A stretch of 10,569 bases of DNA from Bacteroidales bacterium (GTDB lineage Bacteria; Bacteroidota; Bacteroidia; Bacteroidales; PUMT01): assembly GCA_007119075.1 (NCBI GenBank), contig SKQJ01000439.1, positions 1-10,569 of the forward strand. The letters are read 5' to 3'. The notes beneath the pieces are model-generated. The model saw only the letters and a program-made list of their open reading frames with translations. It was not told the DNA's origin and searched no databases. A program made the position numbers and the translations under genes. How positions within the stretch are numbered: position 1 is the first letter of the stretch; every line of letters begins with the position of its first letter. This document shows, one piece after another, positions 6,095 to 10,569 of the stretch.

Positions 6095-6164
6095 CACCGC
6101 AGGTTATGTGACCGGAATATCATAGGCATTCAACTTTCAATTAAACATTAAAACAGAAAAGATA

Positions 6165-7205
6165 ATGAAGGCGATCATGCTTACCGGTTTGAGAAAAATG
6201 GAAATAAGGGAGGTTCCCGATCCTGAAATTGCCGGACCCGGTGATGTAAAGATAAAGATGAAAGTTGTCGGTGTGTGCGGATCAGACATCCATTACTATC
6301 TGAATGGCAGGATAGGCAGTCAGATCGTTGATTTTCCCTTTACACTCGGGCATGAAGGGGCAGGCGAAGTTGTGGAGACAGGGGCAGGGGTAAGGGGTGT
6401 GAAACCCGGTGACCGGATTGCGATAGAGCCGGCAATGCCCTGCATGGAGTGCGACCAGTGTGTTGCGGGCAGGCCCCATACATGCCGTAAATTAAGGTTT
6501 CTGGGCTGCCCCGGACAGGCAGAAGGGTGTTTGTCCGAGTATATCGTTATGCCGGAATCAAGCTGTTTTCCTGTTCCGGATAATATGAGCTACGATGAAG
6601 CGGTTATTTCCGAACCCCTGGCCATCGGGGTTTATTCGGTCAGGCAGGCTTTGCCTGTGAAAGGCATTTCGGCAGGGGTGCTGGGTTTCGGGCCCATCGG
6701 AATGAGCGTAATGCTGGCTGCCATCGCAGGCGGTGCCGACCGTGTATTTGCCACTGATAAAATAAACGGCCGTGTTAAAATGGCATCAAAAACAGGTGCC
6801 GTATGGTCGGGAAATCCAGACGCCGAAGATGTTGTCGGTAAAATTATTGAGCGGGAGCCCGGCGGGCTGGATGTGATTTTTGAATGCTGCGGCAGCCAGG
6901 CGGCGATGGATCAGGCGGTCGATCTTGTCAAGCCGGGGGGCAGGATCATGATAGTAGGGATACCCGAATTTGACAAATGGTCTTTCAGTGCCGACAAGAT
7001 TCGCCGCAAGGAAATCAGACTGATAAACATACGCAGGCAAAATCATGCCCTGGAAGAAACTCTCGAGCTGCTTTCTTCCGAAAGGATAGGTATAAAACCA
7101 ATGATAACCCACAGGTTTGATTTCGGTAATGCCGGGGAAGCTTTTGAGCTGGTGTCAGGTTACAGGGACGGAGTAATGAAGGCAATGATCGATTATGCAC
7201 ATTAA
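6165..7205 (+). CDS. Zinc-dependent medium-chain dehydrogenase, sorbitol/threonine dehydrogenase-like
   Basis: This 346-residue cytoplasmic NAD-dependent polyol or alcohol dehydrogenase belongs to the MDR superfamily, at the usual family length. The GroES-like catalytic domain (about 1-150) shows the catalytic zinc ligands C38 (GVCGSD), H63-E64 (GHEGAG) and E150 (SEPLA). The structural zinc site is complete: C93, C96, C99 and C107. The Rossmann domain has GFGPIG (174-179), followed by D198, which favours NAD over NADP. The SEPLAIG pattern and E150 point to the sorbitol/xylitol/threonine dehydrogenase branch. The exact sugar or polyol cannot be fixed by eye; galactitol, iditol or threonine are alternatives. 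The gene's last 11 bases overlap the start of a sensor kinase gene, implying co-translation. No sugar kinase, transporter or isomerase is nearby to name the pathway. The leader is AT-rich with a weak purine stretch before the ATG. Confidence 0.88.
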   Translation: MKAIMLTGLRKMEIREVPDPEIAGPGDVKIKMKVVGVCGSDIHYYLNGRIGSQIVDFPFTLGHEGAGEVVETGAGVRGVKPGDRIAIEPAMPCMECDQCVAGRPHTCRKLRFLGCPGQAEGCLSEYIVMPESSCFPVPDNMSYDEAVISEPLAIGVYSVRQALPVKGISAGVLGFGPIGMSVMLAAIAGGADRVFATDKINGRVKMASKTGAVWSGNPDAEDVVGKIIEREPGGLDVIFECCGSQAAMDQAVDLVKPGGRIMIVGIPEFDKWSFSADKIRRKEIRLINIRRQNHALEETLELLSSERIGIKPMITHRFDFGNAGEAFELVSGYRDGVMKAMIDYAH

Positions 7206-9333
7206 CCTTCTGGCCATACCCGTTATTGCAGCGGCACTCCTGATGTTCGCGCTGGGTATGATCACCAGTTCCCACCGTTCCGTTCCCGGAGTGAAGTACT
7301 TTTCGCTTCTGATGTTTTCGGGTGCAGTCTATTCATTATTCTACTCACTCGAATTGTTGTCGTCCGAACCCGTTTTAATGGAGCTCTTCTATAAGCTCCA
7401 GTATTCGGGAATACCCTTCATTCCCGCCTTTTTTGTCCTTTTTGCAATATGTTATTCCCGGAATGCAGATCTCCGTAATCCCCTGCTTTTGATCCCGGTT
7501 CTCGGATTTCCGGCGGCGACTGCGCTGGCCGCCTTTTCGAATGACATCCATTCTTTTTTTATCCGCGATGTTTATGCTGATACCGGCGGTGCCTTTCCGG
7601 TACTGGTTTTCACGCCCGGGCCCTGGTACTGGATCCATCAGGTTTACGCGATAATAGCCCTGCTATCCGGCATTTTTCTATTGTTCAGGATGTATATTTT
7701 ATCAGGTCCGGTATTCCGCAAGCAGACGGGCATTATCCTGGCCGGATCGGTTCTTCCCTTCGTGGTATATATTCTATACCTGACGGGGGTGTTTCCTGCC
7801 GGACTGGATGCAAACCCTTTTTCCTTTGCGTTTACGGGGATAGTGATTTTTGCAGGAATTTCCCGTTACAAACTGTTCTCCTTTGCTCCTCTTGCCCGCA
7901 ATATGCTTTTTGACAGCATGTCCGACGGGGTAATAGTGCTCGACAGCTATTTCCGGCTTGCTGACATAAACAGGCCTGCGACCCGTTTCTTCGGAGTCAG
8001 TAACCGTGATACGGGAAAGCCTTCCGGTGAAGTCTTCTCGGAATGGCCCGAAATAATCTCAAATATGACCGGCAGGGAAAAGACCAGGCGGTTCGAGATA
8101 TCACGTATTACCGATGAGAGGGTTCTTTTCCTTGAATGCCTGTTCTCCCCGCTGGTTGATGAACATAAAAAGGAACGGGGCCAGATGCTGGTTGTGCATG
8201 ATGTCACCCGGCAGAAAAAGGATGAAATTGACAGGGAGCAAATAGAAGAGAAGTTCCGGATTATTTATGAGAATGCTCCGGTGGGACTGTTGTATTTCGA
8301 TAAAAACGGGGTGGTTGAACTTTGTAATGATTATTTTTTGCGGATTCTTGACGTGGACAGGGACAAAGTGACCGGAATGAGCTTGTGGCAGCTTTCCGAC
8401 AAAAGGATACAAGAGCTTTTAGGCAGGGTCTTCAGGGGGCAAAGGGCGATTTTTGAAGGGAAATATTCTCTGGAAAAAGAGAACGGGGCAGTTTATGTAA
8501 AAGGAATTTTCGAGCCGCTGATCTCAAGGGGCAATGAGGTTGAGGGCGGTTTGTGCATAATGGAGGATATATCGGCCCGCAAGGCTGCTGAAAACAGGAT
8601 CAAAAGCGCCAATGATGAGCTGAAACGCTCCAATGCCGAAAAAGACCGCTTCTTTTCAATTCTCGCCCACGACCTTAGGAGCCCATTCACTGCCTTTCTC
8701 GGCTATACCGGTTTCCTGGAGGAAAGCATCGATAAAATGCCGGTGGAATCTGTCAGGACCATAGCCTCATCAATGAAGGAGGCTGCGAATAATCTGTACG
8801 GACTTCTTGAAAATCTTCTTCACTGGTCGCGCATCAAGCAGGGACTCATGCACCATGTGCCCTCCGGATTTGCTCTTAACAGTAAAATCCTCGGATGCGT
8901 GGAGCCCCTGTTGGCCTATGCCAACAACAAACTTATAGATGTCAGCTATAACATTCCCGAAGTATGCGCTGTGTTTGCCGATCCGCTGATGTTTGACACT
9001 ATTGTCAGGAACCTTTTTACCAATGCCGTGAAATTTACCCCCAGACATGGCAGCATTGATATTACTGCCGGGGAGACAGCTGACGGTTATATTCAGATAT
9101 GTTTCAGCGATACGGGTATCGGCATGGACAAGGAGACCATGGAAAATCTTTTCAGCCTCGATGTTAAAACCAGCCGTGCCGGCACGGAGGGAGAGCTGAG
9201 CTCTGGCCTGGGCCTGATACTGGTCCGGGAATTGATTGAAATCAACGGCGGCAGCATCAGGGTAGAGAGCGAAGAGGGCAGGGGCAGCCGTTTTTATGTC
9301 ACATTAAAGAAATCAGACGCTTCCGGCAATTAA
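7195..9333 (+). CDS. Sensor histidine kinase with 7TM input region and two PAS domains
   Basis: This 712-residue inner-membrane kinase begins with seven hydrophobic segments (about 4-24, 36-56, 70-88, 96-114, 147-168, 178-199, 206-224), matching the histidine-kinase N-terminal 7TM module. Two PAS-like domains follow (about 237-340 and 350-465; the second has YENAPVGLLYFDKNGVVELCN), then a short coiled stretch and the kinase core. The H-box ILAHDLRSP holds phospho-acceptor H492. The N-box RNLFTNAVKF holds N610, G1 is DTGIGM (639-644) and G2 is GLGLILV (671-677). All catalytic motifs look intact, so it should be active. There is no receiver domain and no response regulator in the window, so its partner is elsewhere. 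The ATG overlaps the dehydrogenase stop by 11 bp, so the two are co-transcribed and probably translationally coupled. The input signal could be a small hydrophobic ligand or a membrane state; this is not readable from sequence. Confidence 0.92.
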   Translation: MHINLLAIPVIAAALLMFALGMITSSHRSVPGVKYFSLLMFSGAVYSLFYSLELLSSEPVLMELFYKLQYSGIPFIPAFFVLFAICYSRNADLRNPLLLIPVLGFPAATALAAFSNDIHSFFIRDVYADTGGAFPVLVFTPGPWYWIHQVYAIIALLSGIFLLFRMYILSGPVFRKQTGIILAGSVLPFVVYILYLTGVFPAGLDANPFSFAFTGIVIFAGISRYKLFSFAPLARNMLFDSMSDGVIVLDSYFRLADINRPATRFFGVSNRDTGKPSGEVFSEWPEIISNMTGREKTRRFEISRITDERVLFLECLFSPLVDEHKKERGQMLVVHDVTRQKKDEIDREQIEEKFRIIYENAPVGLLYFDKNGVVELCNDYFLRILDVDRDKVTGMSLWQLSDKRIQELLGRVFRGQRAIFEGKYSLEKENGAVYVKGIFEPLISRGNEVEGGLCIMEDISARKAAENRIKSANDELKRSNAEKDRFFSILAHDLRSPFTAFLGYTGFLEESIDKMPVESVRTIASSMKEAANNLYGLLENLLHWSRIKQGLMHHVPSGFALNSKILGCVEPLLAYANNKLIDVSYNIPEVCAVFADPLMFDTIVRNLFTNAVKFTPRHGSIDITAGETADGYIQICFSDTGIGMDKETMENLFSLDVKTSRAGTEGELSSGLGLILVRELIEINGGSIRVESEEGRGSRFYVTLKKSDASGN

Positions 9334-9342
9334 TCTTTGAGA

Positions 9343-9365
9343 ACCGCCATATTTTACCATGCGGT
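9343..9365 (+). terminator. Hairpin after the kinase gene
   Basis: ACCGCCAT (9343-9350) pairs with ATGCGGT (9359-9365), giving seven base pairs with one bulged C and an 8-nt loop, ten bases after the kinase stop. The downstream sequence is only mildly T-rich (GATTCACTGATTGGTTGTTA), so it is a weak terminator candidate. It separates the kinase from the next promoter. Confidence 0.3.
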
Positions 9366-9383
9366 GATTCACTGATTGGTTGT

Positions 9384-9399
9384 TATCTTTGTATCTTTG
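9384..9399 (+). promoter_or_regulatory. Tandem -7 boxes for the DAHP synthase gene
   Basis: TATCTTTG occurs twice back to back (9384-9391 and 9392-9399), each an exact TAnnTTTG match. They lie about 70-86 bp upstream of the ATG at 9470. No clean TTTG -33 element sits 19-21 bp upstream of either; only TTG-type sequences at 9376-9382 are seen. The pair could give two nearby start sites, or only one may be active. Confidence 0.55.
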
Positions 9400-9413
9400 A
9401 AAAAAACACTTCA

Positions 9414-9446
9414 ACCAGCAGAACCGGGAAGCCGTGACCTGCTGGT
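9414..9446 (+). promoter_or_regulatory. Perfect 8-bp hairpin in the DAHP synthase leader
   Basis: ACCAGCAG (9414-9421) and CTGCTGGT (9439-9446) are exact inverted complements around a 17-nt loop. The hairpin would lie between the predicted transcription start and the ATG at 9470, 23 bp before the start codon. No T-tract follows, so it is not a simple attenuator. It could instead affect mRNA stability or translation, or be a DNA operator half-site pair downstream of the promoter. It matches no riboswitch family that I recognise. Confidence 0.4.
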
Positions 9447-9469
9447 AAAATTTAAGTACAAGGGTATAT

Positions 9470-10549
9470 ATGGCAGACATAATCAAAGTTAGTGATAAGA
9501 GGATCAGGTACTACCGGCAACTTCCAAAACCTTCCGAATTTGTGTCGGGATTGCCGGTATCTGCCGGCGGAAGGGAAGTGGTAAGCAAATCCCGTGATGA
9601 GATCACGGCCATTATCAGGAGGGAAGATGACCGCAAGCTCCTGATAACCGGTCCCTGCTCCATTCACGATGTCGACCAGGCAATTGAGCTTGCATGCAAA
9701 ATTTCCCGGCTGGCCGGTGAGGTAGCCGACCGCTTCCTGGTGGTAGGCAGGTTCTATTTCGAGAAACCCCGTACCGTTGATGGCTGGAAAGGCATGATCT
9801 ATGATCCCTATATCAATAATACCGGGGAAATTGAAAAAGGGCTCGGGATGGCAAGGAAGGTGCTGCTACACGCCGTAAGCGAATGCAAACTGCCTGCGGC
9901 TACCGAATTTTTGAACCCTTTCACTCCCCAGTATTATTCCGACCTGATATCGTGGACCGCAGTCGGTGCCCGTACAAGCGAAACCCAGCTTTACAGGGAG
10001 ATGATGTCGGGCCTGTCCATGCCTGTCGGCTATAAGAACAGCACACGGGGTGATATCGATGTAGCAGTCAATTCGCTCATCGCCCTGAAGAATGAAACCT
10101 GTTTTATTGGCATCGATCAGTTTGGAAATGCCAGCGTGGTGGCCACAACGGGTAACGATACGGGCCACCTGATACTCCGGGGAGGGACCCGGCCCAATTA
10201 TGACAGGGCAAGCATACAGCATGTTCACGATATCAGCGCTGGAAAGGGGCTGGTTAACGGATGTATAATCGATTGCAGCCACGGCAACTCGGGAGGCGAT
10301 TACAGGAAACAGACGGAGGTTTTTGAAAACGTGATACAGCAGATATGTGACGGTAATGATTTTATCGTTGGACTGATGACTGAGACGAATTTCAGGGAAG
10401 GAAAACAAGCCCTGAAAAAAGACCTCTCCGGTTTTGACCGCTCCGCCCTTGAATGGGGGGTATCTATAACGGATGCCTGCCTGGGTTTCGATCAGACCAG
10501 GGAGCTGGTGCTGAGATCGGCCGATAAGCTCAGGAAAAGGTACAGCTAA
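9470..10549 (+). CDS. 3-deoxy-7-phosphoheptulonate (DAHP) synthase, class I alpha (AroF/G/H type)
   Basis: This 359-residue cytoplasmic enzyme condenses phosphoenolpyruvate with erythrose 4-phosphate to DAHP, the first step of the shikimate route to aromatic amino acids. It aligns along its length with E. coli AroG. The metal ligands are C63 (GPCSIHD), H271 (DCSHGNS), E305 (MTETNF) and D335 (ITDAC). The PEP/phosphate-binding set is also present: R94 and K99-P100-R101 in RFYFEKPRT, R168 in GARTSETQ, K189 in VGYKN and R237 in ILRGG. Like AroG/AroF it has an N-terminal extension (1-30, with RIRYYRQLPKP) that helps form the feedback-inhibitor site. The SGLSMPVG loop (180-187) keeps the serine known in AroG inhibition, so amino-acid feedback is likely, though whether by Phe, Tyr or Trp is not readable. 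There is no fused chorismate mutase domain, unlike the beta-type enzymes seen in some Bacteroidota. It has its own promoter and a structured leader. Confidence 0.95.
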   Translation: MADIIKVSDKRIRYYRQLPKPSEFVSGLPVSAGGREVVSKSRDEITAIIRREDDRKLLITGPCSIHDVDQAIELACKISRLAGEVADRFLVVGRFYFEKPRTVDGWKGMIYDPYINNTGEIEKGLGMARKVLLHAVSECKLPAATEFLNPFTPQYYSDLISWTAVGARTSETQLYREMMSGLSMPVGYKNSTRGDIDVAVNSLIALKNETCFIGIDQFGNASVVATTGNDTGHLILRGGTRPNYDRASIQHVHDISAGKGLVNGCIIDCSHGNSGGDYRKQTEVFENVIQQICDGNDFIVGLMTETNFREGKQALKKDLSGFDRSALEWGVSITDACLGFDQTRELVLRSADKLRKRYS

Positions 10550-10569
10550 AATTAGCGCTCCCGCAACCA

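Noticed and set aside
7405..7435. Inverted repeat CGGGAAT/ATTCCCG within the kinase gene
   Set aside because: It falls inside the conserved 7TM coding region and is explained by codon choice. There is no sign of a regulatory role.
9866..10408. 180-codon minus-strand open frame opposite the DAHP synthase gene
   Set aside because: It is entirely antisense to a strongly conserved enzyme. Its translation has no recognisable motif and it has no promoter or leader.

Overview
The window looks like ordinary chromosome from a member of the Bacteroidota, with medium GC. Three things support this. Two spacers carry TAnnTTTG -7 boxes (5597-5604, and a tandem pair at 9384-9399). Most start codons follow AT-rich leaders with no clear Shine-Dalgarno sequence. 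The protein types also fit: a fused SpmA-SpmB protein, a sensor kinase with a seven-helix input region, and lipoproteins. The phylum call is an inference; no rRNA or marker gene is present to fix the lineage.

Left half (1-5322), all on the minus strand. Reading in the direction of transcription, a four-gene lipid-transport cassette runs from 5322 down to 1652: a membrane-anchored MCE (MlaD-type) substrate-binding protein, a PqiC-type ABC-transport auxiliary lipoprotein, a permease with an N-terminal STAS domain fused to MlaE, and an MlaF-type ATPase. Together these form a complete-looking inner-membrane MCE transporter for lipids or other hydrophobic substrates between the inner and outer membranes. 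It is followed by a fused SpmA-SpmB nucleoside-recognition/gate-type membrane protein (1456-176) and the first 35 codons of an exported protein (105-1) that runs off the window.

Middle (5323-5642). A 320-bp divergent spacer separates the minus-strand cassette from the plus-strand genes. It has a good plus-strand -7 box, a possible minus-strand -7 box, and three perfect short dyads clustered at 5351-5413 in what would be the leader of the MCE operon.

Right half (5643-10569), all on the plus strand. It holds a small lipoprotein with an antibiotic-biosynthesis-monooxygenase (ABM) fold, a zinc-dependent sorbitol/threonine-dehydrogenase-like oxidoreductase, a sensor histidine kinase whose start codon overlaps the end of the dehydrogenase gene, and a class I DAHP synthase (first step of the shikimate pathway). 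The synthase has its own tandem -7 boxes and a perfect 8-bp hairpin in its leader.

I see no mobile element, CRISPR array, tRNA or rRNA, and no convincing wholly new system. The points most worth a second look are the mixed Mla/Pqi composition of the MCE operon, the overlap of dehydrogenase and kinase genes, the lipoprotein ABM protein, and the structured leaders upstream of mlaD and the DAHP synthase gene.
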